Source: JAAYJM01 sp964498585
GTDB taxonomy: Bacteria > Bacteroidota > Ignavibacteria > Kapaibacteriales > UBA2268
DNA: 64,000 nt
Assembly: GCA_964498585.1 (NCBI GenBank)
Contig: CAZCHH010000003.1
Span: 1-64,000 of the forward strand
Direction of reading: 5' to 3'
Positions 45,403 through 55,089 of this stretch are shown one piece after another. Below the pieces are notes generated by a model. That model searched no databases. It was not told the DNA's origin and worked only from the letters and a program-made list of their open reading frames with translations. The translations under genes were made by a program, and so were the position numbers. The first letter of the stretch is position 1. Every line of letters starts with the position of its first letter.

Positions 45403-46506
45403 TTAAGAACCTACCTTATCACAAAATTCAAAGAATTTATTGCGTTGAGTAAGATAATCGTATTTTTCTAAAGCGTCTTCTCTTGCTTGCTTAGCAAAAA
45501 CTTTTCTTATATCGGGATTTTTATAATAGAAAGATAGCAAATCTGCTAAAGTGTTTATATCCTTTTGCCCGAAAATCAGCCCATTTCTTTTATTAGTAAT
45601 TATTTCCGGAACGCCACCGGAATTTGTTCCAATTACGGCAAGCCCGGAAGCCATTGCCTCAATCAGCACTAAACCGAAAGTCTCTGAATTGGAGGGCATA
45701 ACAAAAACATCAAGGCAGGCAAGCAATTCATTCACATTTTCGATGAAAGGAATATATTTAAAACTATTTTGAATTTCATTTGCTTCAATTTCTTTCAATA
45801 AATTTTCAAAATATTCCTTATCGTCAGCACTACCGCATATCACAAGGAAAGAGTTTTGAAGCTTTGCTTTAATGAATGCCTGAGTCAAAATTTGCTGTCC
45901 CTTATGCTCTTCTATTCTGCCAATGCATGCGATAATGAAACTGTTTTGAGGCAGACCGAATTTTGCACGTAAATCCTGTTTATTATTGTTTTCCGGATTG
46001 TATTTTTCAAGTTCAATGCCATAAGGAATAGCTTTGATTTTTTCTGTTGGGAAAATTGTTGTTTCGCTAAGTTCCTTTTTCATAATGTTTGTAAGGACAA
46101 TGGCCGAATGAAGATTTTTATATACCCAATTATGATAAATGTCTTTTTTGATAAGACCCGACTGCATTTGCTGGTATAATACTATTTTGAATTGCTTTTT
46201 GCAAAACTTCCTTGCCAATGCTAAAAGTCCAATGCTTTCTGTTTTTCCGACTATGCAAATATCGGTGCTATGTTTGTTAAGGATTTTTGAGATTTTATAA
46301 GCAGAAAAAAAATCTAAATATCTAAAATAATTGGGAATATTTTCGATATTCAAATTATTTTTTTTTGAAAGCAAATCGGCTTTGCTGTCTTTTAAAGTAA
46401 AAATAAAGAAAGAATATCCCAAATCGCTGGCATCAGTGGCTCTTTTCACCATTTGGATTTCTAAGCCACCGAAGCCGGGATATGCGTTGAAAAAACTAAA
46501 ATTCAT
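45403..46506 (-). CDS. Glycosyltransferase family 4
   Basis: GT-B glycosyltransferase of 367 residues with no membrane segment. The N-terminal acceptor domain has YPGFGGLEIQMVKRA; the C-terminal nucleotide-sugar domain has CIGRIEEHKGQQILTQAF and the EX7E motif PSNSETFGLVLIEAMASG, followed by NSGGVPEII. Members transfer hexoses to lipopolysaccharide or polysaccharide precursors. It stands alone, so the glycan is unknown. Confidence 0.9.
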   Translation of the reverse strand: MNFSFFNAYPGFGGLEIQMVKRATDASDLGYSFFIFTLKDSKADLLSKKNNLNIENIPNYFRYLDFFSAYKISKILNKHSTDICIVGKTESIGLLALARKFCKKQFKIVLYQQMQSGLIKKDIYHNWVYKNLHSAIVLTNIMKKELSETTIFPTEKIKAIPYGIELEKYNPENNNKQDLRAKFGLPQNSFIIACIGRIEEHKGQQILTQAFIKAKLQNSFLVICGSADDKEYFENLLKEIEANEIQNSFKYIPFIENVNELLACLDVFVMPSNSETFGLVLIEAMASGLAVIGTNSGGVPEIITNKRNGLIFGQKDINTLADLLSFYYKNPDIRKVFAKQAREDALEKYDYLTQRNKFFEFCDKVGS

Positions 46507-46570
46507 ATTTATATTATTAGCAAATTTATCGTGGTTATTTTACTTATTATAAAACAAATATTATTATATT

Positions 46571-46684
46571 AACTCACCTTACGCAATTTTATTTTAATAT
46601 TTTAAACAAGTTAATTTGATGCACTATTTTCTTTTTAAACCAAGAACCATTACCATCTTTAGAGGGGAATGCGTAAGGTGAGTT
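46571..46684. repeat. Minimal family D element (114 bp)
   Basis: Perfect 14-bp terminal inverted repeats AACTCACCTTACGC / GCGTAAGGTGAGTT, with the right end preceded by CATTACCATCTTTAGAGGGG as in the 444-bp copy. It is an internally deleted version of the element at 25876. No target duplication is clear. Confidence 0.8.
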
Positions 46685-46713
46685 ACCATCATATTTCAAA
46701 AATGTTTAGTTAG

Positions 46714-47626
46714 TTAAAATATCTCAGAAATTAAACAATTTATTTGATAATTAAAACCTAAGCTAAGTTGATATGCTTCCTTAAATCTATCATTGATTGC
46801 AAATTTATAGTAATCTAATAATAAATATATTTCAAAATCCTTTTGTAATACTTCCCACTTGCTATCAATATGTTCCACTTGTTTTTTTGCTCTGAAAAGA
46901 ATACAAAAATTTTGTTTTTAATGCCAGAATACTCTTTAAATCTCCTAATGTTAACTTATTATAAATTAAAGATAAATTAGCATTAATTTAGTTGATTGAA
47001 TATTTTGCATCAGCCCTAAAATTTATTTGTAAACTTGAATAATCATCATCTGGTTTTTTTTCATAATTTTCAAATATCTTGTCATCAAGTTTATAGGTGT
47101 TATATGAAAAACCTAAACGTAGAAGCAACAACAAATGATTCTCTAACTTATTCAAATAATCATAACCATATCCGTAAGATAAATCGAACCACTCTTTATT
47201 ATCATCAAAAAGTAAATTAGATTTTAAATTTATTAAATTTATGTTATAACAATGTAAGGTTTTGCTACTCCATCGGTTTGCATAAAAGAAACTGTTCATT
47301 AAAGAAAAATTAAAATGATTTTTTACTTTAACAAAATCCTCACTTTTAAAATTTACTCCAAAACGCAATAAGTTAACATAAGAATTTAAACAAATATTTT
47401 CATCACTTTTTTTTAAAAAATCATTTTGCTTATATTCTAAAACTTGACCTTCTTCAGATTTGTATAATCCAAAATCAATATCAAAATTCTTTAAATTACT
47501 ATTAAACAAAGTTTCGTAAGTAATATTTAAAGATGGTTTTAAACCAATTTTTGCTTTATCTTCTTCAGAAATTAAAATGGAAAATGCACTGATAATAAAC
47601 AACAAAACAGAAAAGAATAATTTCAT
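46714..47626 (-). pseudogene. Decayed outer-membrane beta-barrel gene
   Basis: The intact 5' part (46988-47626, 212 codons) has a GGAG ribosome-binding site, a signal peptide (MKLFFSVLLFIISAFSILIS) and barrel-like strands (WFDLSYGYGYDYL, LLLLLRLGFSYNTYKL, SSLQINFRADAKYSIN) but stops at TAA in mid-barrel. The same frame continues with INANLSLIYNKLTLGD. After a +1 shift near 46900 another frame reads VEHIDSKWEVLQKDFEIYLL, then DYYKFAI ... YQLSLGFNYQIN, ending at 46714. This fits a barrel gene broken by a nonsense change and a frameshift. The truncated ORF might still be translated. Confidence 0.6.
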
Positions 47627-47725
47627 ACATTAGCTCCGCTTTTTTTAGCAAATTAGTAATTTCTTCTTAAAATTCAAAAATATTTTAAGCTGTATTGTTC
47701 AAATATTCAAAATAAACATATTATT

Positions 47726-48006
47726 ACTCTTTCCCAAGTTGCACTTGGGAATGTAACTTTCACAAAAGCTATGCTTATACCAAGTTGTTTTTAAAAATAT
47801 AATATGTTTATTTGTCATTCCGATACGAAGTGAGGAATCTCAAATGTAGTGATAACAAAGATTTGTGAGATTTCTCGCTGCGCTTCGAAATGACACTTTC
47901 ATTTTATCTATGAATGCTACTTGGTATTAAACTCTTAATTCATAAAAAGAATGTAAAGCACAGATTAAAAAGAAATCTTCCTTCCCAAGTGCAATTTGGG
48001 AAGGAG
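47726..48006. repeat. Two family C hairpins flanking a family A element
   Basis: Family C copies at 47726-47754 (TTTCCCAAGTTGCACTTGGG) and 47978-48006 (CTTCCCAAGTGCAATTTGGG) bracket a family A element at 47813-47896 (TTGTCATTCCGATACGAAGT to GCGCTTCGAAATGACAC). Nothing else was recognised in 47627-48211. Confidence 0.8.
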
Positions 48007-48211
48007 TTCAAAAATTTAAATATTTTTAATTAAATTGTTTTTTTTCTTGTAAATAAAAAAAAAATTTTGTATTTTAATTTAAGATGAAATAATTAAAAAA
48101 TTGAATAAATAAATATAATTTCAAGAAGTAAAACAACTTACTTTATAGTTTAAAGTGTAGATTCGTAAAGAACTAATTAATAAATTTTCTACAATAAGGA
48201 GTTGCTTCATT

Positions 48212-48895
48212 ATGAAAAAATGTATTTTTTTATTTGCTTTATTAGCTTTAATGCTAATAGATAATAATAAGTTGGTATCTCAATGCCCGACTTACCCGCC
48301 AATTAACTGGATTGGGCCTATAACAGGTACTATTGATGATGGATGTGAATTTATGTATACGTATTGTTATTGTTATGATATCAATTTAGAATATTGTATT
48401 AGTATAACAAGTCTTCAGATTTTACCACCTTGCGACGAGAATTACTACAATAATTTATATACTGGAGCGATAATTAGGATTAGAAATAAAATAATCATTA
48501 ATATTTTAGAAACGCTTATAAATAATGATTGGTCAGAATTAGAATCACAAGGCAATTGTCCGGACTCAGTAATAGTAAGATTATTTAATAAACCTGCTTG
48601 CTATTGGATAAAATGGGAACGTGAAGAAGGAACTGGAATTATCAAACAAGTAGAATGTCAAGACAGAATACCAAGAGATTGTAATCATGCAATTGTAAAA
48701 CTATGTTGGGAATGGGTAACTCAAAACGGAATTCTTACAAAAGTTTATCATATGAACAGATATTGGTATCCTTCTATCCCCAATCCTCCTAATCCTCCTC
48801 CTTATCCTTATCAAGGTTATACTCCTCTTGAAAATGTTTGGTTTTGTGGTCCAAGATATTATGAAAAACCAAGTTGTTGTGATAATTGTTATTAA
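48212..48895 (+). CDS. Cysteine-rich secreted protein
   Basis: Secreted protein of 227 residues with an AAGGAG ribosome-binding site. Signal peptide about residues 1-23 (ends LVSQ). The mature chain of ~200 residues has 15 Cys (for example MYTYCYCYDINLEYC, a CC pair in PSCCDNCY at the C-terminus), many Tyr/Trp, and a Pro-rich segment YPSIPNPPNPPPYPYQGY. It is probably disulfide-stabilised and extracellular. No T9SS sorting domain and no recognised family. It is the only gene between two repeat clusters. Confidence 0.7.
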   Translation: MKKCIFLFALLALMLIDNNKLVSQCPTYPPINWIGPITGTIDDGCEFMYTYCYCYDINLEYCISITSLQILPPCDENYYNNLYTGAIIRIRNKIIINILETLINNDWSELESQGNCPDSVIVRLFNKPACYWIKWEREEGTGIIKQVECQDRIPRDCNHAIVKLCWEWVTQNGILTKVYHMNRYWYPSIPNPPNPPPYPYQGYTPLENVWFCGPRYYEKPSCCDNCY

Positions 48896-48937
48896 AGTTT
48901 TATTTAAGTGGTTTTCAAAAAATTTAATTTTGTTTAT

Positions 48938-49159
48938 CATTCTGAACCCCAAAATAAAGAAGACCTTTATTTAAAGGTTGATGACATAACTAAATTTGTG
49001 TCATTCTGACGGATGTCAGAATCCATTTTAAAAATAGTGTTTATAGGTCATTAGTTATTAGTCATTTGTATTTTTACTAACAACTAATGACTGAAAAGAA
49101 CCATTTTCTTAATTATTTAAGAAAACAAAGATGGATTCTGGCATACGCCAGAATGACAT
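48938..49159. repeat. Family B palindrome plus long family A element with nested heptamers
   Basis: Family B at 48938-48985; family A element from about 48999 (TGTCATTCTGACGGATGTCA) to 49159 (TTCTGGCATACGCCAGAATG). Inside it GTCATTAGTTATTAGTCATT and ACTAACAACTAATGACT form 7-bp-phased, partly palindromic stretches related to those at 61970-62124. Confidence 0.75.
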
Positions 49160-49237
49160 ACAAAGATGTCATTGGTACCAAATTAAAAAATCTCAAATCT
49201 TTTAAACAATTAATAAATTTAAATAATAAGGAAATTT

Positions 49238-51334
49238 ATGAAAAAGATACTAATACTGATATTATTCGTAATCTTAAGCAATTTTTCTTTAGCTTCAGAT
49301 TATTGGAAGCAACCGTTGCATAGTATATCAACAAGTTCAATTATTGCAAATGGTTCTGATGTCTTTATCGGCACCTGGTATGGTATATACTCAACAACGA
49401 ATAATGGTGAAAGCTGGATTGCAAAAAGCAATGGATTGACATCGTATAAAATAATTTCCCTAGTAACAGATGGGATTAATATTTTTGCAGGAACAAATGA
49501 TGCAGGAGTTTTTAGAACTACAGACAACGGAGAGAACTGGTTCCCTGTTAATAATGGTTTAAATTCATTAGATGTAAAATATTTAGAAATAATTGATTCT
49601 AAATTGTTTGTTGTTTGTTATTCAGAAATTGAAGGGATTGGAGGCATTTTTAAATCTTCTGATTATGGTGAAAATTGGATAAAAGTTACAACTGGTTTAT
49701 CTGATTATAGGTATCCTAAAATGTGTGCTTTTGGTAATGATATTTATCTTTGTACTGGGGTATCAAGTGGAGGCATAATTGTTTCAAAAGATTTTGGCGA
49801 GAACTGGTCGATAATTGGTTCAACTTTACCAGAATATACAAGTGTAAGTTGTTTAGCAATAAATGACTCATTGATTTTTGCCGGTTTAGCTTACGATGGA
49901 ATATATTGTTCATCAAATAATGGCGAAAGTTGGACTGCTATCAACACTGGGCTGCCTTGTTTAGAAATTAATTATTTAGGTATTATTAATAACAAAATAT
50001 ATGCAGATGTTTCCGGAGAAGGACTATATGTTTCATCAAATAACGGCGAAAGCTGGGAAAATGTAAAATTTGGCGATTTTATATTTTTTATGAAATTTCT
50101 AAATTCTATGATTGAAATTAATGGTGTTATTTGGGCTGGTTCTGTCGCTGGAGTTTTTCAATCAACAGACGACGGAGTAACTTGGAAAGGAATAAATTCC
50201 GGTTTAATCAGTTCTAATACATATTGCTTATTGATAGACGATTCTAATGTATATTGCGGTTCAAACAATGGAATATTCAAATCAACAGACGAAGGCAATA
50301 GTTGGGTTAAAATAAATAAAGAATATGATAGTATATATGGTATAAGAAGTATTGTTAAAAGTGGTGATAAGATGTTCGTTGGTTGTTATTATCAGGGAGT
50401 TTTCAAATCACTAAACAATGGAAAAAGTTGGAGTAAAATGAACACTGGAATAACAGATACTACTGTAACCTGTTTAATTCAAAATAAAGGCAAAATGTAT
50501 TTAGGAACTTGGGAAGGAACTATTTATTTTTCAGAAGATGATGGGAATAGTTGGGAAAAAATCAATATGGTGCAGTCTCATTTTCCTACTTACAATAGAA
50601 ATATTACTCTTGCAATTAAGGATTCATTGATAATTGCAGGTACATTATACGGTTTATATACAACTACTAATGGTGGTGAATTTTGGGAATTAACTACAAA
50701 AGATGATATTCAATATATCAATACATTATCATTAGCAATTGATGGTGTTGACATTTACATAGGAACGGCTAACGGAATATACAAAACTTCAGATAATGGA
50801 GATATCTGGACTCCATTAAATTCTGGTATGGAAGGAATAGAAGTTACTCGCATTTTAATACACAACTCTTACATTTTTGCCGGAACAAAGAATAATGGCG
50901 TCTATTTATCTATAGATAAAGGTGTAAATTGGAAAACGGTAAACGCTGGTTTATATACATCAAATATTAATGATATAGCAATTTCCGGTTCCATTATTTA
51001 TGTAGCAACAGAAGGTGCTGGAGTTTATACTGCTAATTTGTCTGAATTAATTATTTCTGATGTCAAAAAAGATATTTATTTGTCAAATGAATTAAAGCTT
51101 TTTCCTAATCCGGCTACAGATAAAATTACCATTAATTTTTCTGAAAATATAGCATTTAACTCTATATCAATAGTAAATTCGCTCGGAATTCCAGTAAAAA
51201 AGTTTGAATATGAAGAAATATTTGGAACTAATTCTATATATATATCAACCAATGATTTGCCAGTTGGTCTATACTACTGCATTTTCGAAAGTAATACTGG
51301 CAAAATCGCAAAAAGTTTTATGGTTATGAAATAG
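49238..51334 (+). CDS. Secreted BNR/Ycf48-like propeller protein with T9SS type A sorting domain
   Basis: Secreted protein of 698 residues preceded by AAGGAA. Signal peptide (residues 1-19, ends SLAS) and about a dozen propeller blades, each with a (S/T)-x-(N/D)-x-G-x-x-W box: TTNNGESW, TTDNGENW, SSDYGENW, SKDFGENW, SSNNGESW, STDDGVTW, STDEGNSW. The last ~85 residues (LKLFPNPATDKITINF, IVNSLGIPVKKFEYEE, DLPVGLYYCIFES) are a T9SS type A domain. Function is probably adhesion, binding or a structural surface role; no catalytic residues were recognised. Confidence 0.87.
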   Translation: MKKILILILFVILSNFSLASDYWKQPLHSISTSSIIANGSDVFIGTWYGIYSTTNNGESWIAKSNGLTSYKIISLVTDGINIFAGTNDAGVFRTTDNGENWFPVNNGLNSLDVKYLEIIDSKLFVVCYSEIEGIGGIFKSSDYGENWIKVTTGLSDYRYPKMCAFGNDIYLCTGVSSGGIIVSKDFGENWSIIGSTLPEYTSVSCLAINDSLIFAGLAYDGIYCSSNNGESWTAINTGLPCLEINYLGIINNKIYADVSGEGLYVSSNNGESWENVKFGDFIFFMKFLNSMIEINGVIWAGSVAGVFQSTDDGVTWKGINSGLISSNTYCLLIDDSNVYCGSNNGIFKSTDEGNSWVKINKEYDSIYGIRSIVKSGDKMFVGCYYQGVFKSLNNGKSWSKMNTGITDTTVTCLIQNKGKMYLGTWEGTIYFSEDDGNSWEKINMVQSHFPTYNRNITLAIKDSLIIAGTLYGLYTTTNGGEFWELTTKDDIQYINTLSLAIDGVDIYIGTANGIYKTSDNGDIWTPLNSGMEGIEVTRILIHNSYIFAGTKNNGVYLSIDKGVNWKTVNAGLYTSNINDIAISGSIIYVATEGAGVYTANLSELIISDVKKDIYLSNELKLFPNPATDKITINFSENIAFNSISIVNSLGIPVKKFEYEEIFGTNSIYISTNDLPVGLYYCIFESNTGKIAKSFMVMK

Positions 51335-51349
51335 ATTCGTATAATTTTT

Positions 51350-51470
51350 GAACTCCTGACCCCATATCGAAATTAAAGGAGTTATGAGATTTGCTTCGCA
51401 AAGAATATTTTCGCAAATTCAGAACTCCTGACTCCATAACGAAAATAAAGGAGTCAGGAGAATTGTCTTG
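51350..51470. repeat. Local direct repeat with palindromes
   Basis: GAACTCCTGACCCCATATCG ... TTAAAGGAGT is repeated about 68 bp later as GAACTCCTGACTCCATAACG ... ATAAAGGAGT; each half can fold. Further on (51500-51700) are a family B palindrome, an AGATTAGA-type stretch and a partial family A element. No gene in 51335-51836. Confidence 0.6.
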
Positions 51471-51836
51471 TAATTAATACTTGCACATATTATCCGAAAA
51501 AAGTGTTATTCTGAATCCCCTGATAAAGCAAGTGCTTTATTATAATGGAGATGACATAAGGTTTAGAAAGATTAGATGGTTTAGATAGTATAGGTTTTTA
51601 AACTTTCGTAAAGTTTTGCAAGACAAAAGTAAAGATGTCACTCATAGCCCATCGAAGAATCTCACAAGTCATTGTTACCAAAGAGTTGAGATTTTTCTAA
51701 TGTAAAAATAAATCAAATATTTTATAAGCAAGTAACTTCATTAATTTTATGTAAAAACCAGAAAAACCTTTTATCAACTATAAGTTTAATACAATTTTCG
51801 TATTTTTGTATTTTTTGAAATAAAAATAAGTAAATT

Positions 51837-53051
51837 ATGTTTCCTACTTTAAATGAACAAATGGATTTGATTCGCGCAGGAGCAGTTGAAATTATACCTG
51901 AGGACGAATTAGTAAAAAAAATTGAAGATTCAATAAAAAATAAAAAACCACTAATAATAAAGTTAGGTTGCGACCCGAGCCGTCCGGATTTGCATATTGG
52001 TCACGCAGTTGTGCTTCAAAAGATGCGTCAGTTTCAGGATTTAGGTCATACCGCAGTGCTAATCATCGGTGATTTTACTGCAATGATTGGCGACCCTTCC
52101 GGACGCTCCAAAACACGTCCTCAGCTAACTTTGGAGGAAACCAGAATTAATGGACAGTCTTATTTAGAGCAGGCAAATAAAGTGCTTCGTGAAGACAGAA
52201 TGCAAATCCGTTATAACTCCGAATGGCTTAACAAAATGAATTTTAATGATGTTATTCTTCTTACTTCAAAATATACAGTTGCTCAAATCCTCGTCCGCGA
52301 TGACTTTGAAAAGCGTTTCAAACAGGAATTACCGATTTCTCTCCACGAACTACTTTATCCACTCGCTCAGGCAATGGATTCCGTTGCTATTGATTCTGAT
52401 TTGGAACTTGGCGGGACTGACCAAAAATTCAATCTGCTTGTTGGCAGAGAAATACAAAAGGGATACAACAAGCCAGCGCAGTGCATTTTAACTATGCCTA
52501 TTCTCGAAGGAACCGATGGCGTTGAAAAGATGAGTAAATCTCTTAATAACTACATTGCTTTAACTGATACTCCACGCGATATGTTTGGAAAAGTTATGTC
52601 TATTCCAGACAATTTAATCAGCCGATATTTCAAATATGCCTGCCGTCCAAGTTTATCTGAAGCAAATGAATTTGAACAGAAATTAAACAATGGGATTTTG
52701 CACCCAAGAGACGCAAAAGTTCAGGTTGCTGTTAAAATTGTTAGCTTATATCATAGCGAAGAAGCGGGCATTGCGGCATTCGAAGAATTTGAACGCATTT
52801 TTAAAAATAAAGATATTCCGGACGATATTGAAGAAAGATGTTTAAATTTAGAAAATCCAAATCAAAATATTGTTGAAATACTTTTTTTAACTAAACTCGT
52901 TGAATCGAAAAAAGAAGGGAAAAGAGTTATTGAACAGGGCGGCGTTTCTGTTGATGGTAATAAAATTGCATCAGTTAATGATATGATTGATTTTTCTGAG
53001 CAAAAGCTAATCAAAGTAGGAAAGAGAAAATTTTTAAAAGTTAAAATATAA
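51837..53051 (+). CDS. tyrS: Tyrosyl-tRNA synthetase
   Basis: Class I synthetase charging tRNA-Tyr, 404 residues. HIGH motif LHIGHAVVL (His53-His56), the KMSKS loop (Lys231-Ser235), and the tyrosine-pocket segment PLAQAMDSVAIDSDLELGGTD split here as PLAQAMDSVAI and LELGGTDQKFNLLVGRE. The C-terminal S4-like RNA-binding domain (VIEQGGVSVDGNKI) is present. The length and GCDPSRPDLHIGH motif fit the TyrZ-type subgroup. Five bases separate it from mnmA, so the two tRNA-related genes form one operon. Confidence 0.95.
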   Translation: MFPTLNEQMDLIRAGAVEIIPEDELVKKIEDSIKNKKPLIIKLGCDPSRPDLHIGHAVVLQKMRQFQDLGHTAVLIIGDFTAMIGDPSGRSKTRPQLTLEETRINGQSYLEQANKVLREDRMQIRYNSEWLNKMNFNDVILLTSKYTVAQILVRDDFEKRFKQELPISLHELLYPLAQAMDSVAIDSDLELGGTDQKFNLLVGREIQKGYNKPAQCILTMPILEGTDGVEKMSKSLNNYIALTDTPRDMFGKVMSIPDNLISRYFKYACRPSLSEANEFEQKLNNGILHPRDAKVQVAVKIVSLYHSEEAGIAAFEEFERIFKNKDIPDDIEERCLNLENPNQNIVEILFLTKLVESKKEGKRVIEQGGVSVDGNKIASVNDMIDFSEQKLIKVGKRKFLKVKI

Positions 53052-53056
53052 TTTAA

Positions 53057-54145
53057 ATGAAAAAGAAATGCCTTGTTGGAATGTCCGGTGGAGTAGATTC
53101 CTCAGTTTCAGCTGCTTTATTGCTCGAAATGGGCTATGAAGTTGAGGGATTAACAATTACTCCATTTCGTATTGATCCAAACTGCCGTCAGTCAGAAACA
53201 GAGAAAAGCTGCTGCTCGGCAAAAAGTATGCAAGATGCCCATAACATTTGCGAGCTACTTGGTATAAAACATCATTTAATTGATTTAACTGAAGAATTTA
53301 AAGAGAAAATTGTAAGCAAATTCATTTATGATTATCTTTCAGGAAAAACCCCCAATCCCTGTGTGCTATGCAATCCTTTGATTAAATGGGAAGCTTTGAC
53401 TAAAATTGCTGAAAAATATAGTTGCGATTTCGTTGCTACGGGACATTATGCTAAAATAAATTTCAATGAGCAAAATCAAAGATATTATATTACAAAAGGA
53501 AAAGACTCCACAAAAGACCAATCTTATTTCCTTTGGAAGTTGTCGCAGAAGCAGCTTTCTAAAACTATTTTTCCTCTATCAAATTTCAGCAAAACAGAAA
53601 TAAAAGAAATTGCAGTAAAACTGGATTTTAATATTGAAAAAAAGCCGGAATCACAGGAAATTTGCTTCATTCCCGATAACAATTACCACAATTTTTTAGA
53701 AAATAATGTTTTAGACATCGAAAAGAAAATAAGCAAAGGCAATATTGTTTTTAATGGCGAGATTATTGGGCAGCATAGTGGCTCCCCATTTTATACTATT
53801 GGGCAGAGAAAAGGGCTTGGTATCTCGCATCCGAAGCCGCTTTACGTAAAAAGCATTGATGCTAAGGAAAATGTATTGGTAGTTGCTGAAGATGATGATA
53901 TAAGCAGTATTTCATTAATTGCCAGTGAATTAAATTTCCAAAAATATATTGAAATTGAAGAAGAAAAAATCTTTAATGTAAAAATTCGCTATAAAGACAA
54001 GGGTAGCGATGCAAAATGCAAAATGCTTGCTAACGGAACTTTGCGTATTGATTTTCTGGAAAAGAAAAAAGCAGTAACTCCCGGTCAATCTATTGTAATT
54101 TACGAAGATAATGATTTATTAGCAGGTGGAATTATTTTGGAGTAA
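53057..54145 (+). CDS. mnmA: tRNA 2-thiouridylase MnmA
   Basis: Sulfurates U34 of tRNAs for Glu, Gln and Lys. PP-loop SGGVDSS (residues 10-16) activates U34 as adenylate. The catalytic pair is Cys104 (NPCVLCNPLIKW) and Cys202 (SQEICF); the position usually Asp three residues before Cys104 is Cys101, giving CxxC. An insertion near residues 41-54 has EKSCCSAKSMQDAHN, as in several non-enteric MnmA proteins. The C-terminal IGQRKGLGI and beta-barrel region are complete. Second gene of the tyrS operon. Confidence 0.93.
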   Translation: MKKKCLVGMSGGVDSSVSAALLLEMGYEVEGLTITPFRIDPNCRQSETEKSCCSAKSMQDAHNICELLGIKHHLIDLTEEFKEKIVSKFIYDYLSGKTPNPCVLCNPLIKWEALTKIAEKYSCDFVATGHYAKINFNEQNQRYYITKGKDSTKDQSYFLWKLSQKQLSKTIFPLSNFSKTEIKEIAVKLDFNIEKKPESQEICFIPDNNYHNFLENNVLDIEKKISKGNIVFNGEIIGQHSGSPFYTIGQRKGLGISHPKPLYVKSIDAKENVLVVAEDDDISSISLIASELNFQKYIEIEEEKIFNVKIRYKDKGSDAKCKMLANGTLRIDFLEKKKAVTPGQSIVIYEDNDLLAGGIILE

Positions 54146-54387
54146 ATCATTTTCCTCTGCTTGTATTAGTTTGAATAGATTCAGTAACGATATTAGAATT
54201 TAATAAAAATTACAGAAAAAACTTAGTTTTTTACAGTATTTTAAGCAAACCATTTATTATCAATTACTACTGAATATTTTTTTTTAATTTATGAATAATA
54301 CAGGTTTATTAATATAACTTCTAAAAATAGTCATTCTACACTGCAGGAAAATCAAATATTTTGTTAAAAATCAAAAGACATTTAAAG

Positions 54388-54635
54388 TAAGTATCATTCT
54401 GACATACGTCAGAATGACACTTTTAGTTATGTCATTTCTATTAAATAAAGGTCTCTCTTTATCTGGGGATTACCAATGACATCTTTACTTTAAACTTTAC
54501 GAAAGTTAAGAAACTTCCGCAAAGTAAGAAGATTAATACTTTCGTAAAGTTTCTTAAGTTTGCGAAAGTTTAAAATATGTCATCTCCATTTAAATAAAAG
54601 TCTTCTTTTATCTAGGGATTCGAAATGAAAAGACT
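54388..54635. repeat. Family A hairpin, two family B palindromes and ACTTTCG-type palindromes
   Basis: A minimal family A hairpin (CATTCTGACATACGTCAGAATG, 54393-54414 region), family B copies at 54430-54480 and 54579-54630, and between them repeated ACTTTACGAAAGT, CTTTCGTAAAGT and TTTGCGAAAGT palindromes. The rest of 54146-54693 is AT-rich with no gene. Confidence 0.75.
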
Positions 54636-54693
54636 GCGAAATAGCATGCTACGAGGCATCAGGAGTTCTGAAATTCTTAAAACTCCTTTATAA

Positions 54694-55089
54694 TTAGTAA
54701 TCTCTCATAAAGACACTCATTGTTATATTCAGCCAATTTCCTACCCACTTTTTATCAACAATTTTTGCTAAAATCAATTTTCCCGCATCCATTAACCGTG
54801 CTAAAATTTCGTTCTTATCCCGAGGAATATAACCAAGTTTTTTCCCTTTTTGAGTTAAAATTAGAATAGCAAATTCATCAAATTGGTTTTCTGGTTCTCT
54901 AAGTGTAAGCAAAATCTCGTCTATCAAAAGATGTGGCTCAATTTCAGTGAGATTCAAATAGCTTGTTCCTGCAACTTTACATTCAATCAAAAAAATTTCC
55001 TGAACAAAAGGCATTGGCAGGCCATCTGTTGTAAATGAACTTTGAATAATCGCAAGCAGATTCGGGTCAATTACAGCTAAATCCGACAT
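54694..55089 (-). CDS. HIRAN-domain protein
   Basis: Protein of 131 residues whose C-terminal ~95 residues form a HIRAN domain: CKVAGTSYLNLTEIEPHLL, LREPENQFDEFAILI, KLGYIPRDKNEILARLM, GKLILAKIV. HIRAN domains bind 3' ends of single-stranded DNA in HLTF and occur alone or fused to helicases and nucleases in bacteria. The N-terminal 30 residues are unassigned. The start overlaps the end of the J-domain gene by 23 bases, implying coupled translation and a joint function. Confidence 0.85.
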   Translation of the reverse strand: MSDLAVIDPNLLAIIQSSFTTDGLPMPFVQEIFLIECKVAGTSYLNLTEIEPHLLIDEILLTLREPENQFDEFAILILTQKGKKLGYIPRDKNEILARLMDAGKLILAKIVDKKWVGNWLNITMSVFMRDY

